Positions 6,779-14,471 of a DNA stretch of 20,806 nucleotides are shown piece by piece (position 1 is the first letter of the stretch; every line of letters starts with the position of its first letter). The stretch lies in the NCBI GenBank assembly GCA_029777935.1, contig JAKORH010000006.1, positions 1 through 20,806 of the forward strand, read 5' to 3'. The notes beneath the pieces were generated by a model. The model saw only the letters and a list, made by a program, of their open reading frames with translations, was not told the origin of the DNA and did no database searches. The stretch is from Pseudomonadota bacterium. GTDB lineage: Bacteria; Pseudomonadota; Gammaproteobacteria; Burkholderiales; Burkholderiaceae. Both the position numbers and the translations under genes were made by a program.

Positions 6779-8955
6779 ACCCGAAGCTCCGACCATGGAT
6801 GGCGGTTGCCGCCGCCTGCCTGCTGTGCGTGCTCGGAGTCGCGGCGATCGGCGCCGCGATCTGGGCCGATCTCGACGCGAGCGAACGCGAGGTTCTCGCG
6901 CAGATGATGCCTCCGCGTCTGGGGCTGGTCGTGCTGATCACCGCCGCGCTGTGCGCCGCGTCCGGCTGGATGGCGCATGCGCTGTACGGGCGCCGCGTCG
7001 CGCGGCTCGCGCGCATGGCAGAAGACGGGCGCGTGATGCTCAGCACCAACCGCGAGCGCCGTCTCGCGCCGGATGCGGCCCCCGAGATCGCCGAGCTGGC
7101 GCGGGTCGTCAATGAGCTGGCCGACGAGCGCGGCGCCCTGCAGCACGACGTCGAGCAGAAGATCCGCGAAGCCAGGGCTTCGGTGGAAGAGGAGCGCAAC
7201 CGCCTCGCGGCCCTGATGTCGGAACTGCAGCAGAGCGTGGTCGTGTGCAACCTGGATGGCCTCGTTCTTCTGTACAACACGCGCGCGCGGCTGCAGTTCC
7301 AGGCCTTGAGCGACGCGCCGGCCGGTGGCTCCACCGGCCCGGCGATCGGCCTGGGCCGCTCGATCTTCGCGGTCTTCGAACGCAGCATGATCGTGCACGC
7401 GCTGGAGAGCATCCAGCAGCGGCTCAAGCGCGGCGTAGCGCAGCCGAGTGCGAGCTTCGTCACGACCACCCGCGCGGGCCAGTTGCTCCGTGTGCGGATG
7501 GCGCCCGTGCTGACGGGAGCGCTGCGTGCCGCCGACGACGGCGACGCGCGCAGTATCGGCGGCTATGTGCTGATGCTCGACAACATCACCCGCGATTTCG
7601 AGCGGGACACCCGGCGCGATCAACTGCTGCAGTCGCTGACGGAGGGCAGCCGCGCCTCGCTCGCCAACATCCGGGCCGCCGTCGAGACGCTGCACGACTA
7701 CCCGGACATGGACGCTGCCGAGCGCGACGGCTTCGTCGAGATCGTCGGCGACGAGGTGCGCCGCCTGAGCCAGCGCCTCGAGCAGACCATGAACGAGCAC
7801 GCGGACTCGATCAAGGCGCGCTGGCCGCTGGAGGATATGCTGGGGGTGGATCTGATCGCGGCCGCGCAGCGGCGGATCGAAGCACGCGTCGGCATCCGCA
7901 CCGCCACCGAGTCGCTCGACGAAGCGCTGTGGGTCAAGGTCGACAGCTTCTCGCTGCTGCAGGGACTCGCTTACCTGGCGCACCGATTGCGGGAGGAATT
8001 CGACGTGCGCGAGGTGCGCTTCCGGCTGCAGAAGGCGGGGCGGCTGGCGCACCTCGACATGCTGTGGGCCGGCACCCAGGTCGCGCTGGAGACGCTGCAC
8101 GAATGGGAGCTGGACCCGATGAACGTCGGCGGCGAGACCAGTCTGCTGACGCTGCGCGACCTGACCGAGCGTCACGGCGGCGAAATCTGGTACCAGCGCG
8201 AACCGGCGCGGCAGATCGGATTCTGCCGCCTGCTGCTGCCGGCGGCGCTGCCGCAGGACACGCTGGATTCGAGCGCGCTGCTGCAGAGCGCCAGCCGTCC
8301 CGACTACTACGACTTCGACCTGTTCCAGCGGCTCGACGGCGATCATGCCCTGGACGACCGCCTGCTGTCGGAACTGACCTACACCGTGTTCGACACCGAA
8401 ACCACGGGGCTGGACCCGGCCAGCGGCGACGAGATCATCCAGATCGGCGCGGTGCGTATCGTCAACGGGCGGCTTCTGAAGAGCGAGTATTTCGACCAGC
8501 TCGTCGATCCCGGGCGACCCCTGTCGCAGCAATCGACCGCGGTTCACGGCATCACGGAAGACATGCTGAAGGGACGGCCGGCCCTCGACCAGGTGCTGCC
8601 GGCGTTTCATGCGTTCTGTGCCGACACCGTGCTGGTCGGGCATAACGCGGCGTTCGACATGCGCTTCCTGCAGATGAAGGAACGATCGTCCGGCGTGGCG
8701 TTCGATCAGCCGGTGCTGGACACGTTGCTGCTCTCGCCGGTGATCCATCCCCATCAGGGATCCCACAAGCTCGAGGCGATCGCCGAGCAACTGGGCGTTC
8801 CCATCGTGGGGCGGCACAGCGCGCTCGGGGATTCGATCGTCACGGCCGAGGTGTTCCTGAAGATGATTCCGCTGCTGGCGCAGTCCGGCATACGCACGCT
8901 GCGACAAGTCAGGGAGGCTGCCGAGAAGACCTATTACGCGCGCGTCAAGTACTAG
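6775..8955 (+). CDS. Degenerate histidine kinase fused to a DEDDh (DnaQ-type) 3'-5' exonuclease
   Basis: A 726-residue membrane protein that starts at the ATG overlapping the receiver stop. Two membrane helices (about 8-30 and 48-68) are followed by a HAMP-like and coiled region (to about 150), a PAS-like segment (about 150-280) and a DHp-like helix pair in which the usual His is missing (LTEGSRASLANI). A weak ATPase-like stretch with no recognisable N or G boxes runs to about 500. The C-terminal 190 residues are a full epsilon-type exonuclease: Asp540 and Glu542 in FDTETTG, Asp628 in HNAAFDMRF, His681 and Asp686. That set is DEDDh-complete, so nuclease activity is expected. The substrate is unknown; DNA, RNA or an oligonucleotide are all possible. 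It is not the replicative epsilon subunit, which is soluble and about 240 residues. Membrane anchoring and linkage to a receiver suggest a signal-controlled nuclease. Confidence 0.85.
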   Translation: MNPKLRPWMAVAAACLLCVLGVAAIGAAIWADLDASEREVLAQMMPPRLGLVVLITAALCAASGWMAHALYGRRVARLARMAEDGRVMLSTNRERRLAPDAAPEIAELARVVNELADERGALQHDVEQKIREARASVEEERNRLAALMSELQQSVVVCNLDGLVLLYNTRARLQFQALSDAPAGGSTGPAIGLGRSIFAVFERSMIVHALESIQQRLKRGVAQPSASFVTTTRAGQLLRVRMAPVLTGALRAADDGDARSIGGYVLMLDNITRDFERDTRRDQLLQSLTEGSRASLANIRAAVETLHDYPDMDAAERDGFVEIVGDEVRRLSQRLEQTMNEHADSIKARWPLEDMLGVDLIAAAQRRIEARVGIRTATESLDEALWVKVDSFSLLQGLAYLAHRLREEFDVREVRFRLQKAGRLAHLDMLWAGTQVALETLHEWELDPMNVGGETSLLTLRDLTERHGGEIWYQREPARQIGFCRLLLPAALPQDTLDSSALLQSASRPDYYDFDLFQRLDGDHALDDRLLSELTYTVFDTETTGLDPASGDEIIQIGAVRIVNGRLLKSEYFDQLVDPGRPLSQQSTAVHGITEDMLKGRPALDQVLPAFHAFCADTVLVGHNAAFDMRFLQMKERSSGVAFDQPVLDTLLLSPVIHPHQGSHKLEAIAEQLGVPIVGRHSALGDSIVTAEVFLKMIPLLAQSGIRTLRQVREAAEKTYYARVKY

Positions 8956-9028
8956 TCCGCCGGCGGCGCGCCTGGACCTCTAGAATTCGCGCTCGGCCGC
9001 ATCCGTGCGCGCGCTGATACGAGACAAA

Positions 9029-9982
9029 ATGCAGCACAAGAACGTCCTGGTCCTCGGCGGTTCCGGATTCATCGGCCGCTACATCGTCAACCGGCTGGTC
9101 GAGCGCGGCTGCCGCGTGCTGGTGCCGTCGCACAACCGCGATCGCGCCAAGCACCTGATCCTGCTGCCCACCTGCGACGTGGTCGAGGCCGACATCCACG
9201 ACGACTCGACGCTGATGCGGCTGGTCGCGGAGCAGGACGCCGTGATCAACCTGGTCGGCATCCTGCATGGCAGGCAGTGCGATTTCGAGCGCGTCCACGT
9301 CGAGCTGCCGCGGCGCGTGCTCGCCGCGTGCGCCGCGCGCGGAGTGCGACGCTACCTGCACATGAGCGCGCTCGGGGCGGACCCGAACGGGCCGTCGATG
9401 TACCAACGCAGCAGAGGTGCCGGCGAGGAGGTGGTGCGTGCCTCAGCCGCGGACTGGACGATCTTCGAGCCGTCGGTCGTGTTCGGTGTCGAGGACGAGT
9501 TCCTCAACCTGTTCGCGCGACTGGCGCAATGGCTGCCGCTGTTGCCGATCGGCGGCGCCGATGCGCGGTTCCAGCCGGTGTGGGTCGAGGACGTCGCGGC
9601 CGCGTTCGACCACAGCCTCGACAACGAGGCGACATTCCGCAAGACGTACGAGCTGGCCGGCCCGAAGATCTACCGCCTGCGCGAGCTGGTGGCCTTTGCC
9701 GCGCGCGCCAGCGGCCATCGGCGCCCGGTGCTCGCGCTGCCCGCTTCGATCGCGCGACTGCAGGCGCTCTCGATGGAATGGATGCCGGGTCCGACGCTGC
9801 TGTCGCGCGACAACCTCGATTCGATGAAGCGAGACAACATCGCCTCGCAGCAGCCTTATCGGCCCGCCCCCGAGCTGGAGTTGCCGCACCTGACCCCGCT
9901 CGAGCCCGAAGCATCGTTGTACCTGGCGGGCCTGCATTCGCGCACGCGCTTCACCGGCCTGCGCAGCAAAGCGAGGCGATGA
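9029..9982 (+). CDS. Atypical SDR, complex I NDUFA9-like NAD(P)-binding protein
   Basis: A 317-residue protein with a Rossmann fold. The nucleotide-binding motif GGSGFIG (Gly10, Gly13, Gly16) stands at the N-terminus, and the layout (IINLVGIL-type strand, HMSALGAD, then YQRSR-GAGE) matches the NDUFA9-like branch of extended SDRs. Tyr125 is followed four residues later by Arg129 rather than the catalytic Lys. This suggests a structural or cofactor-binding role rather than normal dehydrogenase chemistry. Bacterial members are often linked to respiratory complex I or quinone metabolism, but the exact role is not established. ATG at 9029 is preferred over an upstream GTG because it places the first beta strand at the usual distance from the start. 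Its TGA overlaps the ATG of cca. Confidence 0.85.
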   Translation: MQHKNVLVLGGSGFIGRYIVNRLVERGCRVLVPSHNRDRAKHLILLPTCDVVEADIHDDSTLMRLVAEQDAVINLVGILHGRQCDFERVHVELPRRVLAACAARGVRRYLHMSALGADPNGPSMYQRSRGAGEEVVRASAADWTIFEPSVVFGVEDEFLNLFARLAQWLPLLPIGGADARFQPVWVEDVAAAFDHSLDNEATFRKTYELAGPKIYRLRELVAFAARASGHRRPVLALPASIARLQALSMEWMPGPTLLSRDNLDSMKRDNIASQQPYRPAPELELPHLTPLEPEASLYLAGLHSRTRFTGLRSKARR

Positions 9983-11199
9983 AGGTCTATGCGGTCGGCG
10001 GCTGCGTGCGCGACCAGCTTCTGGGCCTGCCGGTCGCCGATCGCGACTGGGTCGTCGTCGGCGCCACGCCCGACGAGCTGATCCGCAAGGGCTTCCTCCC
10101 GGTCGGGCGCGACTTCCCGGTGTTCCTGCACCCCTCTACGCGCGAGGAATGCGCGCTCGCGCGCACCGAGCGCAAGACCGCGCCCGGCTACCACGGCTTC
10201 GCCTTCCACGCCGCGCCCGACGTGACGCTGGAGCAGGATCTCGCGCGCCGCGATCTCACCATCAACGCGATCGCGCAGGACGAGAGCGGCAACCTGATCG
10301 ATCCATTCGGCGGCCGGCGCGACCTCGCCGCGCGCGTGCTGCGCCACGTCGGCCCCGCCTTCGCGGAAGACCCGGTGCGCATCCTGCGCGTGGCGCGCTT
10401 CGCCGCGCGCTTCACCGAGTTTTCCGTCGCCGGCGAGACGCGGGCGCTGATGCGCGCGATGGTCGACGCCGGCGAAGTCGATGCGCTGGTGCCCGAGCGC
10501 GTGTGGCAGGAACTGGCACGCGGGCTGATGGAGGCGAAGCCGTCGCGGATGTTCGAGGTGCTGCGCGATTGCGGCGCGCTGGCGCGCCTGCTGCCGGAGC
10601 TCGACCACCTGTGGGGCGTGCCGCAGCGCGCCGACTATCACCCCGAGGTCGACACCGGCCGCCACGTGATGATGGTGATCGACTGCGCGGCGCGCCTGGG
10701 CTACGCGCTGCCGGTGCGCTTTGCCGCGCTGGTGCACGACCTCGGCAAGGGCGTGACCGATCCGGCGCAGTGGCCGAGCCACGCCGGCCACGAGCAGCGC
10801 TCGGTCGAGCTGGCCGATGCAGTGTGCGCGCGCCTGCGCGTGCCGGGCGATTGCCGCGAGTTGGCGCTGATCGTCGCCGCCGAGCATGGACGCGCGATCC
10901 GCATCGGTGAGCTGCGACCGGGCACGGTGCTCGAAGTGCTGCAGCGATGCGACGCGCTGCGTCGGCCAGAGCGCTTCGCGCTGTTTCTCGACGCCTGCGA
11001 GGCCGATTACCGCGGGCGCCTCTGCAAGGAAGACGAGGCGTTCCCGTATCGCGCGCCGTGGATGAATGCGCTCGATGCTGCACGCGGCGTCGACTCCGGC
11101 GCGATTGCCGCGCGACACGCCGGCGACACCTCACGCATCGCCGAGGCTGTGCGGCGGGCGCGCATCGCGGCGATTGCGCAAGCGCTGCGTCGCGCTTGA
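9979..11199 (+). CDS. cca: CCA-adding enzyme, multifunctional tRNA nucleotidyltransferase with HD domain
   Basis: The 406-residue protein adds or repairs the 3' CCA of tRNAs in the cytoplasm. The start (MKVYAVGGCVRDQLLG) is the class II nucleotidyltransferase signature. Catalytic carboxylates Asp21 and Asp23 sit in DRDW, RRDLTINAIA spans 90-99, and EDPVR at 130-134 leads into the template helix. An HD phosphohydrolase domain follows, with His253 and Asp254 in HDLGKG, as in the E. coli-type enzyme of about 412 residues, so 2',3'-cyclic phosphodiesterase and phosphatase activities are likely. The start overlaps the stop of the NDUFA9-like gene by ATGA, which indicates co-translation. The gene is full length with no anomalies. 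A repeat region begins immediately after its stop. Confidence 0.96.
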   Translation: MKVYAVGGCVRDQLLGLPVADRDWVVVGATPDELIRKGFLPVGRDFPVFLHPSTREECALARTERKTAPGYHGFAFHAAPDVTLEQDLARRDLTINAIAQDESGNLIDPFGGRRDLAARVLRHVGPAFAEDPVRILRVARFAARFTEFSVAGETRALMRAMVDAGEVDALVPERVWQELARGLMEAKPSRMFEVLRDCGALARLLPELDHLWGVPQRADYHPEVDTGRHVMMVIDCAARLGYALPVRFAALVHDLGKGVTDPAQWPSHAGHEQRSVELADAVCARLRVPGDCRELALIVAAEHGRAIRIGELRPGTVLEVLQRCDALRRPERFALFLDACEADYRGRLCKEDEAFPYRAPWMNALDAARGVDSGAIAARHAGDTSRIAEAVRRARIAAIAQALRRA

Positions 11200-11205
11200 T
11201 CGCTC

Positions 11206-11279
11206 CGTCGCCCCGGCGCACAGGCCGGGGCCGAATCTACGTCGCTGCAAATTAGGCCCCGGCCTTCGCCGGGGCGACG
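11206..11279. repeat. Inverted pair of REP-like GC-rich palindromes
   Basis: Two copies of a 26-27 bp element face each other. Copy 1 (11206-11232) reads CGTCGCCCCGGCG then GGCCGGGGCC, and copy 2 (11254-11279) is its reverse complement with a shorter loop (GGCCCCGGCC, TTCG-type loop, GCCGGGGCGACG). Each can fold on itself, and the two can pair together across a 21-base spacer. Similar CGTCGCCCCGGCG...GGCCGGGGCC elements are common dispersed intergenic repeats in GC-rich proteobacteria. Lying between convergent cca (+) and the patatin-like gene (-), the structure could end transcription or protect mRNA from both sides, but there is no T-tract. Confidence 0.75.
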
Positions 11280-11377
11280 ACTTCAACCGCTCTATTGCTG
11301 CGACGACTTCAACCGCCATTCTGCTGCGGCGACTCCAACCGCCCTCTTGCTGCGACGACTTCAGCCCTTCTGCTTCA
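11274..11377. repeat. Four-unit 26-bp tandem repeat overlapping the patatin-like gene end
   Basis: Units start at 11274, 11300, 11326 and 11352, each beginning GCGACGACTTCAACCGC or a close variant and ending in CT-rich sequence (TTGCT or CTGCT). Units 1-3 differ by only a few substitutions; unit 4 is more diverged. The reverse complement of unit 4 contains the TGA stop (11361-11363) and last codons of the patatin-like gene, so the array probably grew outward from that gene end. Confidence 0.8.
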
Positions 11378-14159
11378 GCCGCATCTGCACCGGATCGCGC
11401 CGCTGCGCGAGCCACTGCGCGTCCTCGGCCAACGCATCGAACGCGGCGAACAGCCGCAGCCCGAACTCGTAGCCGAGCTTGCGATAGCTCTCCCACTGCG
11501 CCTCGTCGAAGAACTGGTCGGCGGTCGTCTGCTGCGGGAACTCGGCGTGGTCGCGGCCGTACAGCCGCACGTCGACCGGCAGGAAATCCGCGAGCGTCGG
11601 CTTGATCACGACCAGCAGCGAACGCTGCGGCAGCTCGCCCTGCCCGTCGGGCGACGGATAGGCGATCTCCGCCAGCAGCGCGAAGCGCGCGCCCGACTCG
11701 CGGCCGGTGCGGAAGTCCTCCAGCGCGCCCAGATGCGCGCGCACCGGCTGCGCCTCGTGCGGCCAGTGGCGCACGCGCAGGTCGATCTCGGCCGCTTCGA
11801 GGAAGCGGATCTCGGCGCCGAAATCGAGCCGCGCGCGCCGCACCAGGTTCTGCAGATCGGAGAACCCGTAGCGCGGATCGGCCGCGTTGTCGGAGGCGAA
11901 GATCAGCGGCACGCGGCGCCGGATCAGCTCGTACACCGCGCTGTTCTCGAAGTGGCCGCCGTCGGACAGGTTCCAGTACGTGTCGCGCCGGCCGAGGAAC
12001 GCGCCGGTGAACTCCTGCCAAACCAGCCCGTAGCTCTTCAGCACGCGCATCGCGCGCGTGCGTGCGCGCGGCCCCATCACCGGCGCCGGCATCCACCAGT
12101 AGCCGAGCCGCGCATTGACGAGCCAGATCAGCATCGAATAGCCGGCCGATGTCAGCGCGCCGAGCCCCGTCGACACCGCTGCGCCCGAGATCGCCGCCCA
12201 TTCACCGACGGTCAGTCGCTCGCACTGACCGAGTTGTGCATCGGTCAGTTGCGGGCTGTCTTCCACAGCCGGCGGCAGCACGAAGCTGCCGATGTCCGCG
12301 CCGTCGATGCCGGCCTCCGCGCCCTGCCGGCGCCAGCGCCAGAAATCGTCCTGCACCGCGATGCCGGCGGGGCCGATCGACAGCGACATGCCCTTGCGGT
12401 CCTCGCGCTGCAGGTTCGACGTGCGGCTGACGCTCTCGTTCAGCGTCGCGTTGATCAGGTGCAGCGGCGCGCCCGACACCGTCGCGTAGTAGCTGCGCAG
12501 CGCCACGTCATCGCTGGCGCGCGATTGCGACACGAACACGCGCGCCGCCGCCGCTTCGTCATGCTCGTCGAGCGCAGCGGCGAGATCGCGCAGGCGCCGG
12601 AAGTCGGCGGCGCCGAGGAAGGTGCGCACCAGCCGCGCGGCATAGAAGCGGAACAGCGTCGAGTTGTTCAGGAACCCCACGCACAGCCACACCAGGCTGA
12701 AGAGCAGCAGGGCCGCGATCACCGATCCCGCGAGCAGCCAGCCGTGGCTCGCATTGGCGCGATACACGCCGCCGGCGTCCGGCTGCGGCCAGCCGCCGCT
12801 CCAGACGATCGCCTGCACCAGCGCGGCCGCGATCGACGCCAGCACCAGCAGCGACACGACGGCCAGCAGCAGCGCCAGCGGTTTGCGGTATGCCTGCAGC
12901 TTCGCGATCCAGCCCTTGACGTCCTGCGCCGCGAGCCAGGTGGCCAGACGCCAGACGACGAATGCGATCGCCGCCACGCCCGCGCCGCCGCTGCCGATGC
13001 GCGCAGGTTCGAGCACCCACGCTCGGTAAGCGGTCTGCCCGAGCGAATCGACCGCGGCGAGCGCTGCGAGGGCGAACGTCACATTGACCGCGGCTGTCAG
13101 CCACGCGGTGAGCTTCTGCCGCGCCCGCGCGACCGCACCGGTCTCCGTGATCCAGCGGTACCCCCGTGCCGCGCCCTGGGCGCGCGCTGCATCGAGCGCG
13201 ACGCCCAGGATCACGTTGCGGATCACCATGGACGCCAGCCCGAGCCACACGCCGTACGCGGGCACCCAGTGCAGCGGATCGCCGGGCAAGTGCGCGCGCA
13301 GCAGCGCCCATGCGACCAGCGATGCGCCCGCGAGCACGTACGGGCTCGCCTCGATCGACGATTCCTCGAGCGTGCGGCGATCTTCGCGCTCCTGCCGGTA
13401 CACGATCCAGTACGCGACCACCAGCGGCCCGATCACCGCGAGCAGCACCGCGAGCGGCAGCCACGCGAGCGGACTCATCCACACGACCCCGAGCAGGTCG
13501 GCCCAGTCGAACGCCGAATGCCGTGGCTGCACCAGCGCGATCGCGTCGCTCGCGCCGAGCCGCAGCACATAGACGGCGAGCGCGATCAGCAGCAGCGCGA
13601 CAACTGTCACGTACACGACGCCGAGCAGCGAGCGCGCGTAGTACGCGGCCATGTACATCGCGTCGCCCGGGCCTCCAGGCGTCAGATAGCGCCCGTTCTC
13701 GCGCAGCCAGCGCAGCGGATGCACGATGCGCGTGCCGTCGATCTCGGCGTGCTGCTGCTGCGCGTCGGCGGTCAGGATCCGCTGCGCACGCTGCGCGGCG
13801 GCGAGCGCCGCGCGCAGCTCTTCCGCGCCGGCGCCGAGGCGCTCGGACGCGACCGGATCCGGCGGCGCAAGATCGGGCTTGCGCGGCAGGAACAGGCTGC
13901 CGAGGAACGAGCCGGTGTAGCCGCCGCCCGAAACCGTCGACAGGTAATCGAGATCGCGCCAGCGGTCGAAGCGCGCCAACGCCTGCGCCAGCCCCAGCGA
14001 CACGATCGCGCTGCGGATGCCGCCGCCGGAGAACGCGATCGCCGCGCGCGGCGCACCGTCGTCGGGCTCGCCGGCCTCCTCCGTATCGGAGCGCCACACC
14101 GCGCGCCGGCGCGCGATCAGCGGCTTCTCGAGTCCGATGTCGAATGCGTTGTCGGCCAT
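11361..14159 (-). CDS. Large membrane patatin-like phospholipase with Ser-Asp dyad split by transmembrane insert
   Basis: A 932-residue protein. The N-terminal part has the patatin oxyanion loop FSGGGIRSA (43-51) and the nucleophile Ser77 in STVSGGGY. The catalytic Asp733 lies in LSDGGHFENSAVYELIRRR, the DGG motif of the family. Between them, about residues 178-500 hold roughly eight hydrophobic segments, so the catalytic halves flank a membrane domain. Family knowledge predicts acyl hydrolase activity on phospholipids or lipids at the inner membrane; no substrate is known. The nucleophile elbow has Thr in place of the first Gly of GxSxG, closer to cytosolic-PLA2-like proteins than to plant patatin. 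ATG at 14157-14159 gives a natural N-terminus. It lies 67 bases downstream of the DUF2905 gene on the same strand. Long open frames on the opposite strand are Arg/His-rich shadows. Confidence 0.88.
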   Translation of the reverse strand: MADNAFDIGLEKPLIARRRAVWRSDTEEAGEPDDGAPRAAIAFSGGGIRSAIVSLGLAQALARFDRWRDLDYLSTVSGGGYTGSFLGSLFLPRKPDLAPPDPVASERLGAGAEELRAALAAAQRAQRILTADAQQQHAEIDGTRIVHPLRWLRENGRYLTPGGPGDAMYMAAYYARSLLGVVYVTVVALLLIALAVYVLRLGASDAIALVQPRHSAFDWADLLGVVWMSPLAWLPLAVLLAVIGPLVVAYWIVYRQEREDRRTLEESSIEASPYVLAGASLVAWALLRAHLPGDPLHWVPAYGVWLGLASMVIRNVILGVALDAARAQGAARGYRWITETGAVARARQKLTAWLTAAVNVTFALAALAAVDSLGQTAYRAWVLEPARIGSGGAGVAAIAFVVWRLATWLAAQDVKGWIAKLQAYRKPLALLLAVVSLLVLASIAAALVQAIVWSGGWPQPDAGGVYRANASHGWLLAGSVIAALLLFSLVWLCVGFLNNSTLFRFYAARLVRTFLGAADFRRLRDLAAALDEHDEAAAARVFVSQSRASDDVALRSYYATVSGAPLHLINATLNESVSRTSNLQREDRKGMSLSIGPAGIAVQDDFWRWRRQGAEAGIDGADIGSFVLPPAVEDSPQLTDAQLGQCERLTVGEWAAISGAAVSTGLGALTSAGYSMLIWLVNARLGYWWMPAPVMGPRARTRAMRVLKSYGLVWQEFTGAFLGRRDTYWNLSDGGHFENSAVYELIRRRVPLIFASDNAADPRYGFSDLQNLVRRARLDFGAEIRFLEAAEIDLRVRHWPHEAQPVRAHLGALEDFRTGRESGARFALLAEIAYPSPDGQGELPQRSLLVVIKPTLADFLPVDVRLYGRDHAEFPQQTTADQFFDEAQWESYRKLGYEFGLRLFAAFDALAEDAQWLAQRRDPVQMRLKQKG

Positions 14160-14226
14160 GTTCGAGTCGTTCGCGGCGGCGCGATGATGCTCCGTGGGCG
14201 CGGCGATATCGCGGCCGATCGCGTGT

Positions 14227-14418
14227 TCAGATGAGGCGGCCGATCAGGTACACGATCACGGTCAGCAGCAGCGTGCTGGCGAACGGCAGCAGGTATTCGC
14301 GGCCGCCGATGCGGAAGCGAAAATCGCCGGGCAGCCGGCCGATGCCGAGCCGCTGCAGCCACGGCTGCAGCGCGGTCAGCACGATCAGGCCGAGGAACAG
14401 GGTGACGATGAAGCGCAT
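14227..14418 (-). CDS. DUF2905 family membrane miniprotein
   Basis: A 63-residue protein with an N-terminal hydrophobic helix (about 3-18), a short central motif IGRLPGDFRFRIGGREYLLP and a second helix to the C-terminus. The central LPGDF/I-R motif followed by a short hairpin is the hallmark of DUF2905, a widespread small inner-membrane family of unknown function. The ATG is at 14416-14418 and a weak GAG-type ribosome site precedes it. The gene lies between midA and the patatin-like gene on the same strand; the gap to midA contains a 20-bp tandem repeat. Confidence 0.88.
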   Translation of the reverse strand: MRFIVTLFLGLIVLTALQPWLQRLGIGRLPGDFRFRIGGREYLLPFASTLLLTVIVYLIGRLI

Positions 14419-14424
14419 TTGCTC

Positions 14425-14464
14425 GTCGGGCGTTGGCGTCGGGCGTCGGGCGTTGGTGTCGGGC
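14425..14464. repeat. 20-bp tandem duplication between midA and the DUF2905 gene
   Basis: Two adjacent copies of GTCGGGCGTTGGNGTCGGGC, at 14425-14444 and 14445-14464, differ at one base (C or T). Each copy is itself built from GTCGGGC half-units. It fills most of the 53-base gap and lies just upstream of the DUF2905 start on the minus strand. Confidence 0.85.
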
Positions 14465-14471
14465 GCAAGGG

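Noticed and set aside
6706..8907. A 733-codon open frame on the - strand opposite the kinase-exonuclease fusion
   Set aside because: Composition is His/Gln/Arg-rich and motif-free; the + strand carries exonuclease motifs and the ATGA overlap.
8975..9000. TCTAGAATTC followed by GGCCGC, resembling a cloning linker, and TAGAAT resembling a -10 box
   Set aside because: The restriction-site resemblance is short and flanked by natural sequence, so contamination is not supported. The -10 match has no -35 at proper spacing, so a promoter is not claimed.
11274..11377. CRISPR array
   Set aside because: The 26-bp units are contiguous tandem repeats without unique spacers and no cas genes are present.
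11295..14234. A 979-codon open frame on the + strand opposite the patatin-like gene
   Set aside because: Its translation is Arg/His/Gln-rich with no motif, while the minus strand shows a clear patatin Ser and DGG motif with membrane helices. It is a high-GC antisense shadow.
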